Notes: generated by a model from the sequence alone, not told the origin. A stretch of DNA of 64,000 nucleotides from Aureivirga sp. CE67 (GCF_015767245.1 NZ_JADOTV010000002.1:372001-436000), one strand, 5' to 3'; shown: positions 8,156 through 15,935, counted from the stretch's first letter. Numbers and translations are program-made.

Positions 8156-9248
8156 AAGCTTCTATTCCTCCTTCTAAACTTAAAACTTTCATTTCTGGAA
8201 ATTTTTCTTTGAATAACATCAAAGCTCCGTAGCTCGTAATTCCAGTTCCGCAAACCAAAATATAGGTTTTATTTTCATCCAAATCTGTTTCTTCCAACCA
8301 ATCTGGGAAATCATATAGCGGAATTCTTTCATTTACTTCAAACGGAATTTCGGTTTCTTCATCCGACATCACAGAAATTTTTATAAACGAAGGATTTTCT
8401 AGTTGTTCTTTTAATTCTTTTGCTGAAATTTTAGTTTGTTCTTCATTCAGTTCACAAGTTTCTATCGCATATTTTTCTTGCTCAAAAGCACTACGAATTT
8501 TTCCTTTTGTAAACGTATGAGAACATTTTATTTTTTGTTGGCTATTGGAAAGTGCATTATAAATTAGAAGACAATTTTCTAAAGGTTTTCCGATTTCTAA
8601 AAGAATTTTCAGTACCTCATTTGCTTGCAACATTCCGATGAAACCAACAATTGGATTTAGAGTTCCAGCTTCTTCACAATTTGGAATGGTATTTTCTGGA
8701 ATGTCTGGAAAAATATCTCTCAAATTTGCAGTTCTTTCTTCATTTTCTTTCGGAAGATTAAAACTCGCAACATAACCATCATATTTGTAAAGCGAACCAT
8801 ACACCAAAATTTTATCATTCAAAACACAAATATCATTCAGAAGATATTTTATAGGAAGACTGTCCGTACAATCCACAATAATGTCGAAATCTTTTACGGT
8901 ATCAAAAGCATTTTGTTTCGAAATTGCATCTGTACTTGTTGTCACTTCAATCAAAGGATTTAAAAGTGAAATATGATCTGCAAGTGCTTTTGCTTTATTA
9001 ATTCCGATATTTTTTTGAGTAAAATAAGTCTGTCTGTGAAGATTTGAAATGGAAACGGTATCAAAGTCAATTAAATGTAATTTACCAATTCCGCTTGCTG
9101 CCAAATTAATTGCAACAAAATTACCTAATCCACCACAACCAACAACCAGAACTTTAGCTTTTTCCAGCTTTTCTTGTCCAGTTTTTCCTACTTCTCTTAA
9201 TGTAATCTGTCTTTGGTAAAAGTCATTAAACAAACTTTTATCTTCCAT
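8145..9248 (-). CDS. moeB: HesA/MoeB/ThiF adenylyltransferase with C-terminal rhodanese domain
   Basis: Enzymes of this family adenylate the di-glycine end of a ubiquitin-like sulfur carrier, here most likely MoaD. The N-terminal domain has the nucleotide-binding CGGLGN motif, the D-x-D-x-x-x-x-S-N-L-x-R-Q motif (DFDTVSISNLHRQ) and a conserved Cys in NCEEAGTLNPIVGF. A rhodanese domain follows at about residues 275-367, with a Cys-containing active-site loop (VCGTGITS), so the protein could also accept sulfur. The two CxxC zinc pairs of classical MoeB are missing. Its 3' end overlaps the MutS-like gene by 11 bases. ThiF-type function cannot be ruled out. Confidence 0.85.
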   Translation of the reverse strand: MEDKSLFNDFYQRQITLREVGKTGQEKLEKAKVLVVGCGGLGNFVAINLAASGIGKLHLIDFDTVSISNLHRQTYFTQKNIGINKAKALADHISLLNPLIEVTTSTDAISKQNAFDTVKDFDIIVDCTDSLPIKYLLNDICVLNDKILVYGSLYKYDGYVASFNLPKENEERTANLRDIFPDIPENTIPNCEEAGTLNPIVGFIGMLQANEVLKILLEIGKPLENCLLIYNALSNSQQKIKCSHTFTKGKIRSAFEQEKYAIETCELNEEQTKISAKELKEQLENPSFIKISVMSDEETEIPFEVNERIPLYDFPDWLEETDLDENKTYILVCGTGITSYGALMLFKEKFPEMKVLSLEGGIEAYEI

Positions 9249-9433
9249 ATTTTCTAAATTTTATGACTAAAATTCTTTCATCCAATTAATGATGCAAATT
9301 AATGTTTTTTCTCCATTATTTGATTTAGAATTAAATATTTCAATATAAATACAGTTTATCGATGATTTATATTATTTAAATATTCAAGATGTTTTTAAAA
9401 TAATAAAAAATGAATAGTAATGTTTTGAAATTC

Positions 9434-9454
9434 ATTTCCTTAAGCTAAGGAAAT
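9434..9454. promoter_or_regulatory. Palindrome overlapping a promoter (operator candidate)
   Basis: ATTTCCTTA (9434-9442) and TAAGGAAAT (9446-9454) form a perfect 9-bp inverted repeat with a 3-nt centre. It ends four bases before the -7 box at 9458, so a protein bound here would cover the -33 region. Confidence 0.4.
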
Positions 9455-9457
9455 TAT

Positions 9458-9465
9458 TATTTTTG
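9458..9465 (+). promoter_or_regulatory. -7 promoter box of the T9SS protein gene at 9502
   Basis: TATTTTTG matches the TAnnTTTG consensus. An in-frame TTG at 9463 lies inside this box and cannot be the start codon if the promoter is real, which decides for the ATG at 9496 or 9502. Confidence 0.5.
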
Positions 9466-9501
9466 AAAATAGTAAAACTCTTTAAATCTAAAATAATGTA
9501 T

Positions 9502-10221
9502 ATGAAAAAACTTTTACTCTTTATTTTTATTATTAGCTTTTTAAGTGCAAAAGGACAACAAGAGGATCTTTTTGACAATACTTGGTATTTGGAAAAAGTA
9601 ATTCTTGATGAGGAAGAGCATCCAGTACATATTGATGAATGCATAGAATATGTTTCATTAAATTTTGATGACAATTCTTTTGAAACTAATATTGTAAACT
9701 TTTATTGGTCAGAACCCGAATTCAATTTTACAGAAAATTATTTCACTTTAACACATATTGGAGGAACATTAACAGGATGTAATCAAGAAAGTGACGATTA
9801 CGAAGGTTTGTATATGAGTTTTTTTAATGGTGTTAATTTTGAGGTTTCGAACCCGTTTTATTTTGAAATAACTAATGGTGAAAATGATTCTCTAAAACTT
9901 GAAATTACAAATGAAAATGGTGATATTGCTATTTATTCTTCTATAAAATTAAGTCTTCAAGAGGATGAGAAATTAGATTTTGAAATTTATCCAAATCCAT
10001 TTTCTGGAAATAAAATAACTATTGAGCTTTCTATAAATTTTTCTAATTCAAAAATTGAATTAAAAGATTTAACTGGTAAAACTTTAGATGTTAAAAATAT
10101 AAATCATCAAAATAAAATAAATTATTTCCTTCCAACTAATCTTAATTCAGGAGTTTATGTTATTACTATTACAGATTTAAATAATAATAAAGTTATAACA
10201 AAAAGGTTGGTGAAAGAATAA
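9502..10221 (+). CDS. Secreted protein with T9SS type A sorting domain
   Basis: The protein has an N-terminal signal peptide (MKKLLLFIFIISFLSAKGQ) and a C-terminal T9SS type A domain. The C-terminal domain starts at the typical FEIYPNPFSGN, continues through LKDLTGKTL and SGVYVITI, and ends in KRLVKE. It is therefore exported by Sec, moved across the outer membrane by T9SS and attached to the surface or released. The central 150 residues are acidic, start with a lipocalin-like DNTWYLEKV, and contain no motif that gives a function. ATG at 9496 (two residues longer) is an equal alternative for the start. A promoter box and a palindrome precede it. Confidence 0.85.
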   Translation: MKKLLLFIFIISFLSAKGQQEDLFDNTWYLEKVILDEEEHPVHIDECIEYVSLNFDDNSFETNIVNFYWSEPEFNFTENYFTLTHIGGTLTGCNQESDDYEGLYMSFFNGVNFEVSNPFYFEITNGENDSLKLEITNENGDIAIYSSIKLSLQEDEKLDFEIYPNPFSGNKITIELSINFSNSKIELKDLTGKTLDVKNINHQNKINYFLPTNLNSGVYVITITDLNNNKVITKRLVKE

Positions 10222-10250
10222 ATTATAACTGATCTAATTTTAAAAAACAA

Positions 10251-10282
10251 AACAGCTTCTAACTCAAATTAGAAGCTGTTTT
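10251..10282. terminator. Bidirectional terminator
   Basis: A perfect 12-bp stem (AACAGCTTCTAA at 10251-10262, TTAGAAGCTGTT at 10269-10280) has a 6-nt loop. It has T runs on the plus side and A runs before it, so it can serve both the T9SS gene and the convergent mobA gene. Confidence 0.85.
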
Positions 10283-10377
10283 CGTTATAAAATAGTTTAT
10301 TCAGTCTTTGACAATTTCAGTTGTTGATTTTCTCAAAAATTGAAATTATCAATTTCCTTTTTAATTTTGGTTGAATT

Positions 10378-11553
10378 TTATTTTTTCAAGTTTTCTTTTG
10401 CTTGTTCAAATTCTGTTGGTGTGTTCACATTGTGAATTAAATCCGTATCCACTTCCACCAATTCTACATCCGAATTAATCAATGCTTTTCTAGGACAAGA
10501 AAAACCTTGTGCTAGATAACTCAGTAATACAGGATATGCTTTTGGTTCCCAAATAGTAATTAATGGCTCAGGGAATTCGTTGTCTTTTCCTTTGATTGCC
10601 GTTGCCATTTTCTTTGGATTCCTTTTTTCAATTAAAAGCTGAATCAATTTCTCATCTACATAAGGTAAATCTGTTGCAACTACCAAATATGCTTCATTTG
10701 GATTGTTCATAAAAGCAGAACAAATTGCACCAAAAGGACCTAAATCGATAAATTTATCAGGAATAATAGAATAATTTAAATCTTCATTATTTTCTCTTAA
10801 AGAAAGATAAACTTTTCCGATCAATTGTTGGTTTTCCAACTCAGGATTAGCTAAAAGTTGTTGTTGTTCAGAAAATGCCAAACCTTGCTCTAAAAGCTCT
10901 ACTAAAAACTCTCTTTGTGGCATTCCATGGTAATCTAACATTCCTTTATCTTTACCCATTCTCGTACTTTTTCCTCCAGCTAAAACCAATCCATTTAAAG
11001 TTGGTCTATTGCGAATTAAAAGTTTTTCAATATGATTTGTGATACTATCTAAATCATTAATATGATATGTAGGAACATCAGCAACTTCAGGATATTTTTG
11101 AAGAATAAAATCAAAAACAGGCATTCCAACATCTGTTTTGATGATGAATTGAATGTTATCAATTTGTTTTAATCTTTTATAAACTGAATTTTCTTTTTCT
11201 CTATCTAAAATCAGAATTTGTTTTTTTCCAGGGAAATGATTTCCATTTACGAAAGTCAAATCATGTTCTGAAAAACGAATTCTTTCTGAGTATTTATTCA
11301 AATTAGCAGCAGCTTTCATAGCTAAACTTCCAGAATGATGGAAAGTATAAGTATTGAAAACTGGAGCAACAGCAGTGTCACTATGATAAGCGTCTAAATA
11401 TCCGATACTATAATTTTTATGTAATCTCTTGGCTACATCTTTCACTAAATTGGTAATTATAGAACATTTTACTCCTAAAATAGATAATTCAAAAGGAGCA
11501 TAAACACCATTTGTTCTTCTCTGTAATTTCGCGTGTTTTGTATGTTTTTTCAT
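10378..11553 (-). CDS. mobA: Molybdenum cofactor guanylyltransferase (MobA) fused to a MobB-like domain
   Basis: The C-terminal 200 residues are a MobA nucleotidyltransferase, which joins GMP to molybdopterin to make the bis-MGD-type cofactor used by NapA. The signature is LAGGKSTRMGKDKG at residues 191-204, followed by the metal-binding ATDLPY. The first 185 residues resemble a MobB domain: a hydrophobic strand with SILGVKCSIITNLVKDVAKRL where a P-loop should be, then YSIGYLDAYHSD. The P-loop glycine-lysine pattern is not intact, so GTP binding there may be lost. The gene stands alone and shares a terminator with the convergent T9SS gene. Confidence 0.85.
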   Translation of the reverse strand: MKKHTKHAKLQRRTNGVYAPFELSILGVKCSIITNLVKDVAKRLHKNYSIGYLDAYHSDTAVAPVFNTYTFHHSGSLAMKAAANLNKYSERIRFSEHDLTFVNGNHFPGKKQILILDREKENSVYKRLKQIDNIQFIIKTDVGMPVFDFILQKYPEVADVPTYHINDLDSITNHIEKLLIRNRPTLNGLVLAGGKSTRMGKDKGMLDYHGMPQREFLVELLEQGLAFSEQQQLLANPELENQQLIGKVYLSLRENNEDLNYSIIPDKFIDLGPFGAICSAFMNNPNEAYLVVATDLPYVDEKLIQLLIEKRNPKKMATAIKGKDNEFPEPLITIWEPKAYPVLLSYLAQGFSCPRKALINSDVELVEVDTDLIHNVNTPTEFEQAKENLKK

Positions 11554-11744
11554 GTTAAACTCTTTATCATGATATTTATAAGCAGTTAAGCTTACAAATG
11601 TACTTTTTTATTTATAAAACAATTAGGTTTTAAAACCGTTTATCAAAAATAAGAAATGGAAAATGAAAGGAGAAATAATTAGCCAATTTCTGTTTTATTT
11701 TAAATGAATTTTTTTTCTATACCTTTACGAAAATGCATAAATAC

Positions 11745-12314
11745 ATGAGAAAATTAGCTTTACTTATTTTTAGTACCTTTTTGTTTGTCAATTGTGGTGC
11801 TCCAAAAAAAACAATTGATACAAGTACTTTAGAAAAAAATGAAAAGGGACAATTTGTTGCTATAAAAAATGAAAAAGGAAGTTTGGTAGGGGTTACCAAC
11901 AAAGAAAAATTGACCCAACCTCCATATTCTGTTTGGTTCAATAGAACTTTTGATCGTTATAAAACAGAGAAAGAAACAATGAAAAGTTTGAATGAAAATA
12001 CTTCTGATATTACTATGGAAATTTTCATGGGAACTTGGTGTAGTGATAGTAGGAGAGAAGTACCAAGATTTTATAAAGTTTTGGACGAAATGAATTATGA
12101 TTTGACAAATGCGGAATTAATCATGGTGGATTATGAGAAAGAAACCTATGATAATCTTCAAAAAGATAAAAATATAATTCGTGTTCCTACTTTTATTATT
12201 TATGAAAATGGAAAAGAAATTGGGCGAATTGTAGAAACACCACAAGAATCTTTAGAAGAAGACCTTAATAAAATCCTTCAAAAAGAACCTTATACACCTT
12301 CTGTTGTTGACTAA
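11745..12314 (+). CDS. Thioredoxin-fold lipoprotein lacking the second active-site cysteine
   Basis: The 189-residue product starts with a lipoprotein signal (MRKLALLIFSTFLFVNCG). A thioredoxin fold follows, recognisable by the beta strand and W-C motif (MEIFMGTWCSDSRREVPRF) and the cis-proline segment (RVPTFIIYENGKEIGR). The active site reads CSDS rather than CxxC, so a classical dithiol reaction is not possible; a single-cysteine or binding role is more likely. The ATG at 11733 would add four residues before the signal and sits almost on the predicted transcription start, so 11745 is preferred. It is not in an obvious operon. Confidence 0.82.
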   Translation: MRKLALLIFSTFLFVNCGAPKKTIDTSTLEKNEKGQFVAIKNEKGSLVGVTNKEKLTQPPYSVWFNRTFDRYKTEKETMKSLNENTSDITMEIFMGTWCSDSRREVPRFYKVLDEMNYDLTNAELIMVDYEKETYDNLQKDKNIIRVPTFIIYENGKEIGRIVETPQESLEEDLNKILQKEPYTPSVVD

Positions 12315-12343
12315 ATTTAGGATAAAGTTTACATTACAGGTAG

Positions 12344-12372
12344 TTGAAAATGCTAGAAAACTTATATATTTG
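12344..12372 (+). promoter_or_regulatory. Well-formed promoter with no large gene behind it
   Basis: TTG at 12344-12346 and TATATTTG at 12365-12372 are 18 nt apart, a full match to the Bacteroidota consensus. The next large gene, map, starts 300 bases later. Confidence 0.6.
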
Positions 12373-12378
12373 CCGACT

Positions 12379-12475
12379 CAGTAAGCTTAAGGATGTAAAT
12401 TAATTTTTATGAATAAAGTAAAAATTAATTTACCTTCAATTTTACCAAAAAAACTAACCCCACAAAACTGAAGGA
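12379..12475 (+). ncRNA. Candidate structured small RNA or long leader upstream of map
   Basis: The stretch after the promoter can fold into two hairpins. Hairpin 1 has a perfect 15-bp stem (12395-12409 with 12419-12433) and a 9-nt loop. Hairpin 2 pairs 12434-12443 with 12464-12473 with one mismatch, and its loop holds a C-rich run running into the 3' arm (CCCCACAA, 12458-12465). A 20-codon reading frame (12409-12471) overlaps both hairpins and gives a peptide without recognisable features. The 3' end is uncertain; it might extend into map as a leader. The remaining bases to 12679 show nothing else apart from a near-consensus box about 45 bases before map. Confidence 0.35.
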
Positions 12476-12679
12476 GCAATTATTGAAACTGTTCTACTTT
12501 GCTATAAATTATAGTGAATAGACCTTTTTCGAATTAAATTCAAGTAAAATTGCACCAAATAATTTTTAATAAGTTTTTAAGAAGAAATTAAGATATTACT
12601 GAATTTTTAGTATATTTAATTTAAATGTAAATCTTTGTACTACAATAAGGTATAAAGATGTAAAAAATACATTATATCA

Positions 12680-13492
12680 ATGATCAAGATAAAAACACGC
12701 GAAGAAATTGAATTAATGCGCGAGAGTGCACTTATTGTATCAAGAACATTAGGAATTTTAGCGAAAGAAGTAAAACCAGGAGTTACACCTTTACAATTAG
12801 ACAAATTAGCAGAAGAATTTATTAGAGATAATGGTGCGGAACCAGCATTTTTGGGATTGTATGACTTTCCCAATTCTTTATGTATGAGTCCAAACGATCA
12901 AGTAGTACATGGTATACCTACAAATAAACCATTAGAAGACGGAGATATTATTTCTATAGATTGTGGTTCATATAAAAATGGTTTTTATGGAGATCATGCT
13001 TATACTTTTCCTGTAGGGAATGTAGATGAAAAAACGCTACAATTATTACAAGTAACCAAAGAGTCTCTTTATGAGGGAGTTCGTGCTTTTAGAGCAGGAA
13101 ATAGAATTGGAGATGTAGGAAATGCTATTCAAGTATATGCTGAAAAGTATGGATATGGAATTGTAAGAGAATTGGTAGGACACGGAATTGGACGTGAAAT
13201 GCACGAAGATCCAGAAATGCCAAACTATGGTAAAAAAGGAAGAGGTAAGAAATTTGTAGAAGGAATGGTTGTTGCTATTGAACCTATGGTTAATATGGGG
13301 ACACAGAAGATAAAACAACATAAAGACGGATGGACAATCACAACGAAAGATAATTTACCAAGTGCACACTTCGAGCACGATGTTGCTATCGTTGATGGGA
13401 AACCAGAACTTCTTTCTACATTTAAATATATTTACGATGCACTTGGTATCGAAAGCAATGAAGAAGACGAATTTAGACAAATAAAAATTTAA
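12680..13492 (+). CDS. map: Type I methionine aminopeptidase
   Basis: The enzyme removes the N-terminal methionine from new proteins in the cytosol. The 270-residue protein has the full pita-bread core and no N-terminal extension. Metal ligands are visible: the two aspartates in IDCGSYKNGFYGDHAYTF, the histidine in ELVGHGIGREMHEDP, and the two glutamates in AIEPMV and FEHDVAI. The substrate histidine is in NDQVVHGIP. The motif usually written DGYHGD is NGFYGD here, a mild variation that keeps the aspartate. The next gene starts two bases after its stop codon. Confidence 0.96.
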   Translation: MIKIKTREEIELMRESALIVSRTLGILAKEVKPGVTPLQLDKLAEEFIRDNGAEPAFLGLYDFPNSLCMSPNDQVVHGIPTNKPLEDGDIISIDCGSYKNGFYGDHAYTFPVGNVDEKTLQLLQVTKESLYEGVRAFRAGNRIGDVGNAIQVYAEKYGYGIVRELVGHGIGREMHEDPEMPNYGKKGRGKKFVEGMVVAIEPMVNMGTQKIKQHKDGWTITTKDNLPSAHFEHDVAIVDGKPELLSTFKYIYDALGIESNEEDEFRQIKI

Positions 13493-13494
13493 TT

Positions 13495-14058
13495 ATGAAC
13501 TATTACAATGAGGAGTGGAAACTTTATCATTGCGATGATTGGCTACCAAATCAAAAGTTTTTGGTATCCAATCATGGCCGTGTTAAAAGCCTAGTCGCAG
13601 TTTCCGAAGGTAGACTCCTAAAGGGCGGAACCTCACAAGGTTTTTTGATTATCAATCATATCAAAAAAAAGGATGGTAAACGTACAGGTCGGTATTTTCA
13701 CAGAATGGTTGCAGAACTATTTTTAGAAAAAAAAGAAGACGATAAATACATCATTCACAAAAACTATGAAAAGAAAGACAATCGGGTTAGCAATTTAAAA
13801 TGGGTAAATAAAGAAGAATGGGTAGCCCACCAGAAGAAAAACCCAAATGTCATCGAAGCAAAGTTGATGCGGAAAACCAAAAGACACTACAGCAAGCTGA
13901 CAGAAACCCAAGTGAAGATGATTAAACGGAAAATCAATGATCCGAATCGGAAAACACGAATGAAAATAATTGCTAAACAGTACGGGATTTCATTGATGCA
14001 GCTGTATCGAATTAAATCTGGAGAAAATTGGGGCAACGTTAGCCCAGATAATGTGTAA
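13495..14058 (+). CDS. NUMOD4/HNH-like protein with C-terminal helix-turn-helix
   Basis: The first 40 residues form a NUMOD4 domain (EEWKLYHCDDW, then FLVSNHGRVKSL), a DNA-binding module of homing endonucleases. An HNH-like segment follows (YFHRMVAELFLEKK, then HKNYEKKDNRVSNLKWV); it keeps the histidines and the N-x-x-N-L-x-W ending but is not a complete canonical HNH. The last 50 residues look like a helix-turn-helix (MKIIAKQYGISLMQLYRIKSG). It starts two bases after map, so it may be co-transcribed. Its base composition is richer in G and C than its neighbours, which may mean transfer. It could be a nuclease or only a DNA-binding protein. Confidence 0.75.
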   Translation: MNYYNEEWKLYHCDDWLPNQKFLVSNHGRVKSLVAVSEGRLLKGGTSQGFLIINHIKKKDGKRTGRYFHRMVAELFLEKKEDDKYIIHKNYEKKDNRVSNLKWVNKEEWVAHQKKNPNVIEAKLMRKTKRHYSKLTETQVKMIKRKINDPNRKTRMKIIAKQYGISLMQLYRIKSGENWGNVSPDNV

Positions 14059-14098
14059 ATTTTCTAACATTTTTTTATAAACATTATCAACCCTTTTT

Positions 14099-14106
14099 TA
14101 TTTTTG
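14099..14106 (+). promoter_or_regulatory. -7 promoter box of the methyltransferase gene
   Basis: TATTTTTG matches TAnnTTTG. The transcript would begin near 14113 with a leader of about 42 nt that contains CCCCCACAAC (14127-14136). Confidence 0.45.
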
Positions 14107-14154
14107 CTTTGAAAATAATAAATTAACCCCCACAACCTATTTTACATATTTAGA

Positions 14155-14919
14155 ATGCGAATATTTAAGCTAGTATTGAATACAATACCTAGACCTTTAT
14201 TGATTAAAGCTAGTTATGTTGTAAAACCATTTATTGCATTAGCACTGAAAGGGAACCGTTATACAGATCCGATTGACGGAAAAAGTTTCAAGAAGTTTCT
14301 TCCTTATGGATATGGAACACAAAGACCTAATGTGTTGGCTCCAAGTTCTCTTTCTTTGGAAAGACACCGTTTGATGTGGCTGTATTTGAAAAATGAAACA
14401 GATTTTTTTACAGCAGAAAAAAAAGTTTTACATATAGCGCCGGAACAATGTTTTTTGAAAAGATTTAAAAGTCAGAAGAATCTGAATTACATTACAGCAG
14501 ATTTATATTCTCCAATTGCAGACGTAAAAGCAGATATTTGTGACTTGCCTTTTGAAGATAATTCTTTTGATGTAGTTTTTTGTAATCATGTTTTAGAACA
14601 TATCGAAGATGATAAAAAAGCAATGTCTGAGCTTTATAGAGTAATGAAACCAGGAGGTTTTGGTATCTTTCAAATACCACAAGACTTAAATAGAGAAGAA
14701 ACTTATGAAGATTTCTCCATTACTTCACCTGAAGAAAGAGCAAAACATTTTGGACAATATGATCACGTTAGAGTTTATGGTAGAGACTATTTTAATAAAC
14801 TGAGAAATGCAGGTTTTGAAGTGGAAGAAGTAAATTATAATGAGAAAATTTCAGCTGAATTGGTAGATAAATATCGTTTATGTAAAAATGAAATTCTACC
14901 TGTGTGCAGAAAAAAATAA
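14155..14919 (+). CDS. SAM-dependent methyltransferase, class I
   Basis: The 254-residue protein has a class I methyltransferase core after an N-terminal region of about 75 residues. Motif I is an atypical VLHIAPEQCFLKRF, where glycines are normally found. The acidic strand end is YITADL, motif IV is FDVVFCNHVLEHI (near residue 145), followed by MKPGGFGIFQIPQD. This matches the Methyltransf_11 pattern. The substrate is unknown. The last residues (LCKNEILPVCRKK) have two cysteines. It is probably transcribed from its own promoter at 14099, ahead of rsgA, which has another. Confidence 0.85.
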   Translation: MRIFKLVLNTIPRPLLIKASYVVKPFIALALKGNRYTDPIDGKSFKKFLPYGYGTQRPNVLAPSSLSLERHRLMWLYLKNETDFFTAEKKVLHIAPEQCFLKRFKSQKNLNYITADLYSPIADVKADICDLPFEDNSFDVVFCNHVLEHIEDDKKAMSELYRVMKPGGFGIFQIPQDLNREETYEDFSITSPEERAKHFGQYDHVRVYGRDYFNKLRNAGFEVEEVNYNEKISAELVDKYRLCKNEILPVCRKK

Positions 14920-14975
14920 AAGATTCTATTTCAAAACGAAAGAGATAAGAAAACTATTCTTTTGAATTTTTGAAG

Positions 14976-14983
14976 TATCTTTG
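14976..14983 (+). promoter_or_regulatory. -7 promoter box right before rsgA
   Basis: TATCTTTG matches TAnnTTTG and ends only five bases before the rsgA start codon, so the mRNA would begin at or next to the ATG. A -33 partner at normal spacing is not clear. Confidence 0.45.
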
Positions 14984-14988
14984 TCGCT

Positions 14989-15927
14989 ATGAATGGTATT
15001 GTAATAAAATCTACAGGAAGTTGGTATCAGGTTCGTCATGAAGATGGAACAATTTATCAATGTAGAATTAGAGGAAAATTTAGAATTAAAGGAATCAAGA
15101 GTACAAATCCGGTTTCGGTTGGAGATGTTGTTGATTTCGAATTAGAACCAAAAAAAGATACGGCAGTAATTACAGATATACATGAACGTAAGAATTATAT
15201 TGTCCGTAAATCTGTGAATCTTTCCAAAAGAACACATATTATTGCTTCTAATATTGATATAGCATTTTTACTTGTTACTATTGATAATCCACCAACTTTT
15301 GAAGGATTTATCGATCGTTTTTTGGTAACAGCAGAGGCTTATCATATTCCTACCGTAATACTTTTCAATAAAGTAGATACTTTGACAGAAGAAACTTTAG
15401 ATCAAAAAGAATATCTGGAAGCAGTTTATGGTTTGATTGGATATAAATGTATAGATGTTTCTGCAACAGAAGGAATCAATATTGATAAAGTAAAAGATTT
15501 GATGAAAGGAAAAGTAAGTCTTTTCTCAGGGCATTCTGGTGTAGGAAAATCTACTTTAGTAAATACTATTGAGCCAGATTTAAACCTGAAAACTACCGAA
15601 ATATCAAATCAACATAAACAAGGACAACATACCACAACATTTGCAGAGATGCATCCGTTATCTTTTGGAGGATATATCATCGATACTCCAGGAATTAAAG
15701 GTTTTGGTATTGTAGATTTTGAGAAAAATGAACTTGGAAATTATTTCCCAGAATTTTTTGCTTTAAAATCTGAGTGTAAATTCCACAATTGTTTACATGT
15801 AAACGAGCCAAAATGTGCTGTAAAAGATGCTTTAGATCGAGGAGAAATTGCTCCAACAAGATATAATAGTTATTTACAAATGTTGGAAGGAGACGAAGAA
15901 CATTATCGTCAAGATATTTATGGTTAA
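14989..15927 (+). CDS. rsgA: Ribosome small-subunit GTPase RsgA
   Basis: RsgA is a circularly permuted GTPase that helps mature the 30S subunit. The order of parts fits: an N-terminal OB fold, then the G4 motif (FNKVD), G1 (GHSGVGKST, near residue 181) and G3 (IDTPGIKGFG), and a C-terminal zinc knuckle (SECKFHNCLH, then PKCAV). At 312 residues it has the usual length. A -7 box five bases before the ATG suggests a leaderless or nearly leaderless mRNA. The dtd gene follows after eight bases and shares the transcript. Confidence 0.96.
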   Translation: MNGIVIKSTGSWYQVRHEDGTIYQCRIRGKFRIKGIKSTNPVSVGDVVDFELEPKKDTAVITDIHERKNYIVRKSVNLSKRTHIIASNIDIAFLLVTIDNPPTFEGFIDRFLVTAEAYHIPTVILFNKVDTLTEETLDQKEYLEAVYGLIGYKCIDVSATEGINIDKVKDLMKGKVSLFSGHSGVGKSTLVNTIEPDLNLKTTEISNQHKQGQHTTTFAEMHPLSFGGYIIDTPGIKGFGIVDFEKNELGNYFPEFFALKSECKFHNCLHVNEPKCAVKDALDRGEIAPTRYNSYLQMLEGDEEHYRQDIYG

Positions 15928-15935
15928 AAAATAAG

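Noticed and set aside
12409-12471. 20-codon frame taken as a small protein gene
   Set aside because: It overlaps two hairpins and codes for a peptide without signal, membrane helix or known motif. I list the region as a possible structured RNA instead.
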